32,706 nucleotides of DNA from Alphaproteobacteria bacterium (GTDB taxonomy: Bacteria > Pseudomonadota > Alphaproteobacteria > Reyranellales > Reyranellaceae): positions 1 to 32,706 of the forward strand of contig CANJHI010000049.1 in assembly GCA_947474005.1 (NCBI GenBank), given 5' to 3'. Below are positions 25,066 to 32,613 of this stretch, one piece after another (position 1 is the first letter of the stretch; each line of letters starts with the position of its first letter). Both the position numbers and the translations under genes were made by a program. The notes beneath the pieces were generated by a model, which saw nothing but the letters and a program-made list of their open reading frames with translations, was not told where the DNA came from and made no database searches.

Positions 25066-26424
25066 ATGAAGTCCATGGCCCAGAAGAAAAAGCTCCGTCT
25101 TGGCGCGTTCATGCGCCCGGTCAGCATCCACACCGCCGCCTGGCGCTATCCCGGCGGCACGCCCGATGCCAACTTCAACCTCAAGGCACTGATCCAGTAC
25201 GCCCAGACGCTGGAGCGCGGGAAATTCGACGCCTTCTTCATGGCCGATCACCTGGCCGTGCTGAACATGCCGATGGAGGCGCTGAAGCGCTCCGCGACGG
25301 TGACGTCGTTCGATCCGCTGACCCTCCTGCCGGCACTCGCCCAGCACACCAAGCACCTGGGCCTGATCGCCACCGCGTCCACCACCTTCGAGCCGCCCTA
25401 CACGATCGCGCGGCGCTTCGCCTCGCTCGACCATATTTCCGACGGCCGCGCCGGCTGGAACCTCGTGACCACATCGAACCCGGATGCCGCCCTCAACTTC
25501 GGCATGGACGAGCAGATGGAGCATGGCGAGCGCTATGCCCGCGCCCGCGAGTTCTACGATGTCGTGACCGGCCTGTGGGATTCATGGGCCGACGACGCCT
25601 TCATCCGCGACGTCGAGGGCGGCCTCTACTTCGATCCCGACAAGCTCCATGTGCTGGACCACAAGGGCAAGTACCTGAAGGTGCGCGGCCCCTTGAACAT
25701 CGCGCGGCCGGTCCAGGGCTGGCCGGTGATGGTGCAGGCCGGCGCTTCCGATGCCGGCCGCCAGCTCGCCGCCGAGACGGCGGAGATGGTGTTTGCCGCC
25801 GGCGGGCCGATCGAGGCCGGCCGCGCCTTCTATGCCGACGTGAAGGGACGGGCGGCCAGGATCGGCCGTAATCCCGATCACATTAAAATCCTGCCCGGCG
25901 CCTTCACCATCATCGGCGAGTCGCTCGACGAGGCGCAGGAGAAGCGCCTCAAGCTCGACAGCCTGGTGAGCTGGGACAGCGGCATCGCCGCCCTCTCGAT
26001 CGCGACAGGCGTCGACGCGCGCAAGTTCGATCCCGACGGGCCGCTGCCCGAGATCCCGGAGACCAACCAGAGCAAGAGCGGCCGCGAGCGCGTGGTGGCG
26101 CTCGCCAAGCGCGAGAACCTGACCGTGCGCCAGCTTGCCGGCCGGCTCGGCGGCTACGGCGGGCTCGCGATGATGGGCACGCCGAAGATGATCGCCGACC
26201 AGATGCAGGAGTGGCTGGAGACCGGGGCCAGCGACGGCTTCAACGTCATGTTCCCCTACCTGCCGGGCGGCCTCGACGACTTCGTGAACAAGGTCGTGCC
26301 CGAACTGCAGCGCCGCTGCATCTTCCGTACCGAGTACGAGGGCAAGACCCTGCGCGAAAACCTCGGCCTGCCGCGGCCGGAGAATCAATTCTTCCCGATG
26401 GCCGGCCGCAAGGCGGCGGAATAG
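25066..26424 (+). CDS. NtaA/SnaA/DszA-type flavin-dependent monooxygenase (luciferase-like)
   Basis: A 452-residue luciferase-like TIM-barrel enzyme. KKLRLGAFMRPVSIHTAAWRYP, FDAFFMADHLAV, ASTTFEPPYTIARRFASLDHIS, AGWNLVTTSNPDAALNFG and QGWPVMVQAGASDAGRQLAAE are the hallmarks of the NtaA/SnaA/DszA group. These use reduced FMN from a separate reductase to oxidise chelators, sulfones or other xenobiotics. No reductase gene is visible nearby. ATG 25066 lies 4 bases after AAGGG; ATG 25075 is a possible alternative. It follows the amidase-Nudix-DUF1989 genes and may belong to the same catabolic function, although the 180-base gap argues for separate transcription. Confidence 0.9.
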   Translation: MKSMAQKKKLRLGAFMRPVSIHTAAWRYPGGTPDANFNLKALIQYAQTLERGKFDAFFMADHLAVLNMPMEALKRSATVTSFDPLTLLPALAQHTKHLGLIATASTTFEPPYTIARRFASLDHISDGRAGWNLVTTSNPDAALNFGMDEQMEHGERYARAREFYDVVTGLWDSWADDAFIRDVEGGLYFDPDKLHVLDHKGKYLKVRGPLNIARPVQGWPVMVQAGASDAGRQLAAETAEMVFAAGGPIEAGRAFYADVKGRAARIGRNPDHIKILPGAFTIIGESLDEAQEKRLKLDSLVSWDSGIAALSIATGVDARKFDPDGPLPEIPETNQSKSGRERVVALAKRENLTVRQLAGRLGGYGGLAMMGTPKMIADQMQEWLETGASDGFNVMFPYLPGGLDDFVNKVVPELQRRCIFRTEYEGKTLRENLGLPRPENQFFPMAGRKAAE

Positions 26425-26441
26425 GGCTGCTGCCGCGCCAC

Positions 26442-26471
26442 GCTCGAAAGGCTGAGGCTCGAAGGGCTGAG
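26442..26471 (+). repeat. 15-base tandem duplication upstream of mgtA
   Basis: GCTCGAAAGGCTGAG (26442-26456) is followed directly by GCTCGAAGGGCTGAG (26457-26471), with 14 of 15 bases identical. The second unit runs into the putative -35 region of the ATPase gene, so it could be a pair of regulator-binding half-sites or simply a slippage duplication. Confidence 0.6.
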
Positions 26472-26496
26472 GAAAGGGACGGAGACGGGATATACT
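26467..26496 (+). promoter_or_regulatory. Possible promoter of the mgtA-type gene
   Basis: TATACT (26491-26496) is a good -10 box in GC-rich surroundings. CTGAGG (26467-26472), 18 bases upstream, is a poor -35. The -10 lies only 13 bases before the ATG, so the leader would be about 7 bases, too short for a magnesium riboswitch. Confidence 0.4.
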
Positions 26497-26509
26497 GCCT
26501 GCGAGGCAG

Positions 26510-29098
26510 ATGACCGGTTCCCCCAACGCTCCCCCGTTCTGGACACGCCCGCAGGAGGCGCTGTGTGGGGATCTGCGCTGTGGACCGGGCGGGCTGACGT
26601 CCGCCGAGGCGGCGGCGCGGCTTGTCGAATACGGTCCGAATTCCGATGCGCCGCCGCAGCATCCGAGTGCCCTTGCCGCCATTTTCCGGCGGCTGCTCGA
26701 ACCGCTGTCGCTCATTCTGCTGGCCGCCGGCATCGTCTCGGCGGCAACCGGCGACGACATCGGCGGTGCCATCATCGTGGCCATCCTGGCCCTCTCGATC
26801 GGCCTCGATACCTTCCAGGAAGGCCGGGCGATCAAGGCCGCCGAAGTCCTGCGGCGATCGGTGGCGCTCAAGGCCGAGGCCAGGCGCGACGGTGTCTTCG
26901 TCCGCGTCGAGGTCGATACCGTCGTGCCGGGCGACCTCGTGCGCGTGCGCGCGGGCGACATCATACCCGCCGACGCGCTGCTGCTCGAGGCGACGGCGTT
27001 CACCGTCGGCGAGGCGGCGCTGACGGGCGAGCCCTATCCGGTCGAAAAGCGCCCGGGTATCGTCGCGGCCCGCAACGCCGGCGAAGCCAGCAACGCGCTG
27101 TTCCGTGGCGCCATCGCCCAGACCGGCGAAGCCCTTGCGCTGGTCGTCGGCACGGGCCGGTCGACCCTGTTCGGTGCCGCCGCCTCCTCGCTGGCCGAGG
27201 CTCAGGTGCCGTCGCCGTTCCAGCGCGACTTGCGCGCCTTCGGCCTGCTCACCGCGCGCCTCACCATTGCCCTCGTGCTGGTGGTGTTGACCACGCATGT
27301 CCTGTTCGGCCGGCCGGTGCTGGAATCGCTGATGTTCTCCGTGGCACTGGCCGTCGGCCTGACGCCGGAACTCCTGCCCATGATCACCACCGTCACCCTG
27401 TCGCGCGGCGCGCTGCGCATGGCGGCGCGCAAGGTGATCGTGAAACGCCTGGCCTCGATCCACGATCTCGGCGCCATGACGATCCTGTGCACCGACAAGA
27501 CCGGCACGCTCACCTCGGCCGAAATCACCCTGGCGCAGAGCCTCGATGCGGCGGGGACGAGCAACGACCGGGCGGCGCGTCTCGGCGCCATTTCGGCCGA
27601 GCTCGGCGGCGACCGAGGGGCGCTGGATGCAGCGCTGGTCGCCGGGTCGTCCGGTGCCGCCCAGGGATGGAGCTTGCTGGCCCGCCATGCCTTCGATTTC
27701 AACCGTCGGCTGGGCTCGGTGCTGGCCGAGGGCCCCGAGGGCAAGTTGCTGATCGCCAAGGGGGCGCCGGAAGCGCTGATCCCGCTCTGCACGTCGATGC
27801 GAACGGCTGCGGGCGTGATCGTCATGGATGCGGCCGGGCACCTCGCCGCCCAGGCGCGCGTGCGGGCGTTGGCTGAGCAGGGTTTGCGCGCCGTGGCCGT
27901 CACGTCCCGGCCGTGGGCCGGCGCGTCGCACGAGCTGGAGGCGGCCGACGAGGTGAACCTCACGTTCGAGGGTGTCTGCGCCTTCGCAGATCCGCCGAAG
28001 GCCACCTGTGGTGCTGCCATCGCGCGGCTGGCGGCGGCCGGCATTCGGGTCAAGATCCTCTCGGGCGACGATCCGGTCGTGGTCAAGCGGCTGGCCGGAC
28101 TGGTCGGACTCAATTTCGAGACGGTGCTGTCCGGGTCCGACATCGCCGAACTGAGCGACGATGCGCTCGCGGTCCAGGTCCAGACGGTCGATGCCTACGG
28201 CCGCCTCGCGCCGGACCAGAAATCCCGGCTGATCAAGGCACTGCAGTCGCGCGGCGATATCGTGGGCTTCCTCGGCGACGGCATCAACGACGCGCCGGCC
28301 CTGAAGGTGGCCGACATCGGCCTGTCGGTCGACGGCGCCACCGGCGTGGCGCAGGCCGCGGCCGACATGATCCTGCTGGCGCCCGATCTCGAGGTCGTGG
28401 CCGACGGCGTCGAGGAGGGGCGGCGGACCTTCGCCAACATCCTGAAGTACGTGCGCATGGGCGCCAGTTCGAACTTCGGCAACATGCTGTCGATGGCGGT
28501 GGCGTCGCTGTTCCTGCCGTTCCTGCCCATGTTGCCGACGCAGATCCTGCTCAACAACCTGCTCTACGATTTCTCCGAGATCGGCATTCCCTTCGACACC
28601 GTGCGCCCCGAGGCGACGGCCGCGCCGCAGGTCTGGAACATGCGCGGCCTGATGCTGTTCGCGGGCATCATGGGGCCGCTGTCGTCGGCCTTCGACCTGC
28701 TGACCTTCGCCGGCCTGCTGCTGGTCTTTCACGCCACGCCGGAGGAGTTCCGCACCGTCTGGTTCCTGGAATCGATGGCGACGCAGATCCTGGTGATCTT
28801 CATCATCCGCACCAACGGCCGGCCATGGAGCAACTGGCCGCATCCGGCACTGACCGTGTCGTCGCTGGCGGCGCTGGTGGTGGCGATGGTGCTGCCGTTC
28901 ACGCCGGTCGGTGCCTGGTTCGGCTTTCAGGCGCCGCCGTTGGCCATCACCGCCAGCGTCGGTGCGCTCGTCGTGGCCTATCTCGTTTGCGCCGAACTCG
29001 TGAAGCAGTTCGCGATCGCCCCGATGGCGCGGCGGCTCTCGCCCGCCGCGCGGTCATTGCAGGGCGACGGCCACAAAACGAATTCGACCTTGCACTGA
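26510..29098 (+). CDS. mgtA: MgtA-type (P3B) magnesium-importing P-type ATPase
   Basis: An 862-residue P-type ATPase. The phosphorylated Asp329 is in CTDKTGTLT, the actuator loop has LTGEP (171-175; the usual LTGES with Pro for Ser), and the hinge GDGINDAPAL contains Asp590. AVGLTPELLPMI in segment 4 and GPLSSAFDLLTF, WFLESMATQILVIFIIRTNGRP near the C-terminus are typical of the MgtA/MgtB magnesium importers. The protein lies in the inner membrane with about 10 segments and is slightly shorter than E. coli MgtA (898). GAGG at 26503-26506 precedes ATG 26510 closely. Calcium or another cation is possible, but the P3B signature is clear. Confidence 0.9.
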   Translation: MTGSPNAPPFWTRPQEALCGDLRCGPGGLTSAEAAARLVEYGPNSDAPPQHPSALAAIFRRLLEPLSLILLAAGIVSAATGDDIGGAIIVAILALSIGLDTFQEGRAIKAAEVLRRSVALKAEARRDGVFVRVEVDTVVPGDLVRVRAGDIIPADALLLEATAFTVGEAALTGEPYPVEKRPGIVAARNAGEASNALFRGAIAQTGEALALVVGTGRSTLFGAAASSLAEAQVPSPFQRDLRAFGLLTARLTIALVLVVLTTHVLFGRPVLESLMFSVALAVGLTPELLPMITTVTLSRGALRMAARKVIVKRLASIHDLGAMTILCTDKTGTLTSAEITLAQSLDAAGTSNDRAARLGAISAELGGDRGALDAALVAGSSGAAQGWSLLARHAFDFNRRLGSVLAEGPEGKLLIAKGAPEALIPLCTSMRTAAGVIVMDAAGHLAAQARVRALAEQGLRAVAVTSRPWAGASHELEAADEVNLTFEGVCAFADPPKATCGAAIARLAAAGIRVKILSGDDPVVVKRLAGLVGLNFETVLSGSDIAELSDDALAVQVQTVDAYGRLAPDQKSRLIKALQSRGDIVGFLGDGINDAPALKVADIGLSVDGATGVAQAAADMILLAPDLEVVADGVEEGRRTFANILKYVRMGASSNFGNMLSMAVASLFLPFLPMLPTQILLNNLLYDFSEIGIPFDTVRPEATAAPQVWNMRGLMLFAGIMGPLSSAFDLLTFAGLLLVFHATPEEFRTVWFLESMATQILVIFIIRTNGRPWSNWPHPALTVSSLAALVVAMVLPFTPVGAWFGFQAPPLAITASVGALVVAYLVCAELVKQFAIAPMARRLSPAARSLQGDGHKTNSTLH

Positions 29099-29120
29099 TG
29101 GATGGACTTCATGCCCGTGT

Positions 29121-29143
29121 CCTCGCCCCTAGCGGGGGAGAGG
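29121..29143. repeat. Imperfect CCTCGCCCC/GGGGGAGAGG hairpin after mgtA
   Basis: CCTCGCCCC and GGGGGAGAGG flank a short centre and pair with one mismatch. It resembles the hairpin at 112-135 and lies just after the mgtA-type gene. It may be a transcription end or a dispersed repeat; no T run is present. Confidence 0.4.
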
Positions 29144-29166
29144 GGGGCTGACGTAGGTTGCTGTAC

Positions 29167-29517
29167 ATGTCTTGCCGGTCCCGTCTTCGCTCCTTGTCGC
29201 TCATAGTCGGTCTGCTGCTCGGCCTCGCTGCGCCGGCGGTTGCCATCGACGATGGCAGTGCGCGGGAACGACTCGATGCCGTGCTCGCGGCGGCGCCGGC
29301 CGACGTCAGGGCGTTCGTGTCGCGCGCCAGGGGCTGCGCGCACTGGGGCGGCGAAGAGCCCTACGACAAGGAACGCGCGGCCACCATCAACAAGGCGGTG
29401 ACCGGGCTGAAATGCGACCAGCTCGACGCCGCGGAAGTGGCGCTGCGGCGCAAGTACGCCGGATCGCGGGCGGCGCAGCAGGCTCTCGATATCAGGGACG
29501 GCGGCGTCGTCCCTTGA
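29167..29517 (+). CDS. Small exported protein of unknown function
   Basis: A 116-residue protein. The N-terminus is a Sec signal peptide (RLRSLSLIVGLLLGLAAPAVA, cleavage predicted before IDDGS). The mature part contains RGCAHWGGEEPYDKERAATIN and LKCDQLDAAEVALRRKY, with two cysteines that could form a disulfide in the periplasm. I recognise the GCAHWGGEEPYD pattern as a recurring proteobacterial small protein but know no function. ATG 29167 is preferred over TTG 29158 because it gives a compact signal peptide; neither has a strong ribosome site. It ends 18 bases before a convergent gene. Confidence 0.75.
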   Translation: MSCRSRLRSLSLIVGLLLGLAAPAVAIDDGSARERLDAVLAAAPADVRAFVSRARGCAHWGGEEPYDKERAATINKAVTGLKCDQLDAAEVALRRKYAGSRAAQQALDIRDGGVVP

Positions 29518-29535
29518 GAGCACGACGACGGGGCG

Positions 29536-30162
29536 TCACGGCGATATTCTGATGGACTGCAACAGCTGGCGGGCCCGTTCGAAGGACTCTTTCGGAAGCG
29601 GGTCATAGTGTGGCCAGGTGAACCGTACCCGATAGCCGCAGCCATTCTTGGTCCCGAGATATTCGACGGTCTGGAAGCTGCCGGTCGGCCAGCAGGTGCC
29701 TTGTGAGGAGAGAACGGCAAACGTCACGCCGTCGATTTTCCGGCGCCCGCTGAAATACCCGAAGGGGCAGCCGTCCATCGCGCCCTGGTCCCACTGGTAG
29801 GCGAGCAGCAATTCCTCCCGCGCCTTGGGATCGTCGAGGATCTGGTCGAGAGGCCGCGCTTGCATCATCCGGGACAGCGGGTCGGCGCCCTTCGACAGGT
29901 CGGTCACGCGCACGCTCAGCGACAGGTTGGGCACGCAGTCGCGGCATTTGGCCAGGAACAGGCGTTGGCCCATCTCGTCCGGCTTCGCCCAGGCGAGGTT
30001 CGGCCCGACCTCCCAGTTGGTCTTGAAGGCTGTTTCATCGGCGAATGTGACGTCACACGCAGCAGCCTCCTTGATGATCACGCTGGCGACCACGCCGTAG
30101 AGCAAGAACAGAATTGCCGGCAGAAGCCTCAGCGCCCCCCAATTCATCGGCCCCCAATTCAT
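29536..30162 (-). CDS. Membrane-anchored or exported protein of unknown function
   Basis: A 208-residue protein with an N-terminal hydrophobic segment (LRLLPAILFLLYGVVASVII), then a soluble part with several cysteines (KCRDCVP, DGCPFGYF, GTCWPTG, NGCGYR) that suggest an oxidised, periplasmic location. I do not recognise the family. The ATG at 30162 overlaps the stop of the MORN-repeat gene by 4 bases (ATGA), so it is translated with it. The first five codons are duplicated exactly (MNWGP/MNWGA from a 15-base tandem repeat), leaving ATG 30147 as a second possible start. Confidence 0.75.
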   Translation of the reverse strand: MNWGPMNWGALRLLPAILFLLYGVVASVIIKEAAACDVTFADETAFKTNWEVGPNLAWAKPDEMGQRLFLAKCRDCVPNLSLSVRVTDLSKGADPLSRMMQARPLDQILDDPKAREELLLAYQWDQGAMDGCPFGYFSGRRKIDGVTFAVLSSQGTCWPTGSFQTVEYLGTKNGCGYRVRFTWPHYDPLPKESFERARQLLQSIRISP

Positions 30163-30164
30163 CG
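30136..30164. repeat. 15-base tandem repeat duplicating a start codon
   Basis: CCCCCAATTCATCG occurs at 30136-30149 and again at 30151-30164. On the minus strand this gives two in-frame ATGs 15 bases apart, each followed by AATTGGGGG. The duplication keeps the reading frame. Confidence 0.75.
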
Positions 30165-30809
30165 CGTGGGGCCGCCGGAGGAGACGGGCTTCAGCACGCA
30201 AATCGTGTCGTCCGGTTTCAGGCAGCCGCCGCTCCAGATGCCGCTGTGTACGCTGCCGTCTCGTCGCGTGAGGACACCGAGGCCGTTCGGAATGAGGTCG
30301 AATCCGCCGTAATCGTCCAGCACGCCTTCATAACGGTCGCCGTTCGCCATCAGGCAGGTGCCGCTCTCCAGGCTGACCTCGTCGAACCGGTTCAACGCCC
30401 ATTGGCCCTCGCAGCGATCTCCCTTGGGGTAGAAGTAGACGCCAGTACCGGCGAACCGGCCCTTGGCGAAGCTGCCCTCGTACCGATTCCCATCCGGGCG
30501 CCAGAACACGCCCTGTCCGTCCATGCGATCGTTCTTCCAATCACCCTCGTAGCGCGCGCCGTCGGCGCGCAGCAGCACGCCCTTTCCGTTGCGCTTGCCG
30601 TCCCGGAATTCGCCCTCGTAGCGGTTGCCGGCGACGAGAAGCACGCCCTGCCCATTGCGCTGCCCGTCGCTCCAACCGCCCTCATAGTGCTCGCGCAGGA
30701 ACGTCGAAGTCACGTCTTCGACGTGCCGACCGTTTGCCGGCGGCGTCTGTGCCCACACCGGCAGGCTCGCGAGAAGGAACAGCGTGAGCAGCGAAGATCG
30801 GGCGATCAC
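30159..30809 (-). CDS. Exported MORN-repeat protein
   Basis: A 216-residue protein from GTG 30809: a signal peptide (SSLLTLFLLASLPVWA, cleavage near residue 20-21), then about six MORN repeats of 23 residues between 41 and 195. Examples are YEGGWSDGQRNGQGVLL, YEGEFRDGKRNGKGVLL and YEGDWKNDRMDGQGVFW. The last two repeats are degenerate and contain cysteines. MORN repeats form beta-hairpin solenoids that contact membranes or proteins; here they would lie in the periplasm or on the cell surface. TTG 30818 is a possible earlier start. It follows the GDSL hydrolase gene by 27 bases and overlaps the next gene by 4. Confidence 0.82.
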   Translation of the reverse strand: MIARSSLLTLFLLASLPVWAQTPPANGRHVEDVTSTFLREHYEGGWSDGQRNGQGVLLVAGNRYEGEFRDGKRNGKGVLLRADGARYEGDWKNDRMDGQGVFWRPDGNRYEGSFAKGRFAGTGVYFYPKGDRCEGQWALNRFDEVSLESGTCLMANGDRYEGVLDDYGGFDLIPNGLGVLTRRDGSVHSGIWSGGCLKPDDTICVLKPVSSGGPTR

Positions 30810-30836
30810 AATCGGCAACTATTCTGGGGCATTGCT

Positions 30837-32159
30837 CTAGCGCGGTGAGCGGCCGGTGATTGTCGAGAGGTCGATGGCATTGCCCATTGCGGCATAGCCG
30901 GCACGATTGGGATGGAGCTTGTCGCCCAGCCCGCCGGTCGAGGAGTTGGGCTGGAATTCCGGCTTCACCTCGCCGGTCGCCACATTGAGCGTGGCGCCGT
31001 CGAAGTCGACCACGCCGTCGAACAGCTTGGAGGTGCGCAGGAAGTCGTTCAGCGCCTTTCGCCTGGCGTCGACCTCCGGCCGTCCGTGTGTCGGCGTGCT
31101 GTTGAGCGCCGATGTCAGCGTGCCGACATAGATCTTCACCCCCGGAATCTTCTGGCGGAGATGGGCGACGCCCTTGGTGAAGCCTTCCGTGACCGCCTCG
31201 GTCGTGGCGTCGGCCGAGCCGAAATCGTTGATGCCTTCGAGCCAGATCACGGTGGTGACGCCCGGCAGGCTGGTGATGTCCCGGTCGAGCCGCGACAGCG
31301 CATTGGGACCGCCGGCGAAAGGCTTGGCGGGGCTGTACTCGGCGGGGCCGACAACCTGGTTGCCGCCGATCCCCTGGTTGACCACGACGAAGTCGTCGCC
31401 GTAGGCGGCGTGCAGGCGGCGAGACAGGACATCCGGCCAGCGGTCGTCGCCGTTGATCGTGGTCGCCGTGCCGTCGGTGATCGAATCGCCGAACGTCACG
31501 ATCAGCTTCGGCTGGTTCGGCACCAGCATGTCGACCTCGTCGAGGAAGTACCAGGAGGTCGTCGACAGCGGGAACGCGCTTTCGCCCTCGCCCAGTCCCT
31601 TCGAGCCGGCGCCGGGCGGCGTTACGTAGGATGTCTGGAGCGCCTTGGCGTGCCAGGTCATCGGTCCGCTGTCGCCGGCAACGTGGAAACTGATCGCGAG
31701 TTTGCGACCGCGCAGCAGCGGATCGGTCGTCGATCTCACGAACGGCAACACCACCGGGTCGCTGACGACGCTTTCGCCGGCGGCGACGGTGATGCTCGCC
31801 TGGCCCTTGAACGTCGCCGGCCGGTTGGTGCCGGCGACAACCGCGCTGCCGCTTTCCTGCAGGCCGACGTAGGCGCCATCGAAGGTGACGGGTTTGGTGC
31901 CGAAGGCGTTCGAGAGCCTGAAGCGCACCTGCTGTCCCCAGACGTCGGGGCGGACGATCAGGCGGAACGTCTGGTCCTTGGCGCCCTCGGCGGGAACGGG
32001 GAATGCAAATTTGAGTTCCGGCTGCGCGGTCGGATTGCCGACCGGGTAGGGGCCATGGGCCGATCCCGTCCAGCTCGCCACCCACTGCTGCGCCTGCAGC
32101 GGGCCTGATGCGAGGAGCGGAACAACGAGAATCGCGAGAAGCAGGCTCAGTCGTTTCAT
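30837..32159 (-). CDS. Exported SGNH/GDSL hydrolase
   Basis: A 440-residue protein with a Sec signal peptide (RLSLLLAILVVPLLASGPLQA). A beta-rich N-terminal domain (about 25-210) precedes an SGNH hydrolase domain with GDSITDG (nucleophile Ser226), the NQGIGGNQV glycine block, the EGIND asparagine block, and Asp413/His416 in DKLHPNRAGY. It is likely a periplasmic esterase acting on acylated carbohydrate or lipid. GGGAGG sits 6 bases before ATG 32159 and directly abuts ATG 32165, so 32159 is the start. It heads a three-gene minus-strand operon with the MORN-repeat protein and the unknown anchored protein. Confidence 0.9.
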   Translation of the reverse strand: MKRLSLLLAILVVPLLASGPLQAQQWVASWTGSAHGPYPVGNPTAQPELKFAFPVPAEGAKDQTFRLIVRPDVWGQQVRFRLSNAFGTKPVTFDGAYVGLQESGSAVVAGTNRPATFKGQASITVAAGESVVSDPVVLPFVRSTTDPLLRGRKLAISFHVAGDSGPMTWHAKALQTSYVTPPGAGSKGLGEGESAFPLSTTSWYFLDEVDMLVPNQPKLIVTFGDSITDGTATTINGDDRWPDVLSRRLHAAYGDDFVVVNQGIGGNQVVGPAEYSPAKPFAGGPNALSRLDRDITSLPGVTTVIWLEGINDFGSADATTEAVTEGFTKGVAHLRQKIPGVKIYVGTLTSALNSTPTHGRPEVDARRKALNDFLRTSKLFDGVVDFDGATLNVATGEVKPEFQPNSSTGGLGDKLHPNRAGYAAMGNAIDLSTITGRSPR

Positions 32160-32256
32160 CGACATCCTCCCGGAGCGTTTGTTATTGGTGGGCAGTCTGG
32201 GGACCAACACGAGACCTTTGCAAGCGCTCTGCCTTGTTGCGGCGCGGGAGAGATTG

Positions 32257-32613
32257 ATGCCGACCTTCGCGATCGACGTTGCCAGTGCAGACGACGTGCA
32301 ACGCATGGCCAATTGGGCCGGCGACGAGGGCTGGAATCCCGGCAATACCGACGCCCATGCCTTCTTCGCCAACGATCCCGGCGCCTTCCTGATCGGCCAC
32401 CTCGACGGCGAGCCCGTCGCCTGCATTTCGGTGAACAGATACGGGCCGGGTTTCGGGTTCCTGGGCTTCTACATCGCCCGCCCCACGGTGCGCGGCAAAG
32501 GCTACGGCATAAAAATCTGGGACGCCGGCATGGCGCGGCTGAAAGGCCGCAATGTCGGCCTCGATGGCGTGGTGGCGCAGCAGCACAATTATACCAACCG
32601 ACAGAACTCATGA
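32257..32613 (+). pseudogene. GNAT acetyltransferase, 3' end lost to an IS630-type insertion
   Basis: The 118-residue frame from ATG 32257 (GGGAG at 32246-32250) encodes a GNAT N-acetyltransferase. FLIGHLDGEPVACISVNRYG and FLGFYIARPTVRGKGYGIKIWD include the acetyl-CoA loop (RGKGYG). The family continues after the QQHNY segment with a further strand and often a second domain. Here, from about 32591, the frame enters unrelated sequence and stops at 32611-32613. The minus strand at that point encodes the C-terminus of an IS630-like transposase, so the gene seems to be interrupted by the element. The missing 3' part would lie beyond the window. Confidence 0.65.

Noticed and set aside
26425-26509. 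Magnesium riboswitch or leader peptide for mgtA
   Set aside because: Only 85 bases lie between the genes and the likely -10 is 13 bases from the ATG, so no leader structure fits.
26246-28843. 865-codon open frame on the minus strand opposite the monooxygenase and mgtA-type genes
   Set aside because: It is antisense to two clear genes. Its protein is Arg/Gly/His/Asp-rich without family motifs, as expected when high-GC codon bias keeps the opposite strand open.
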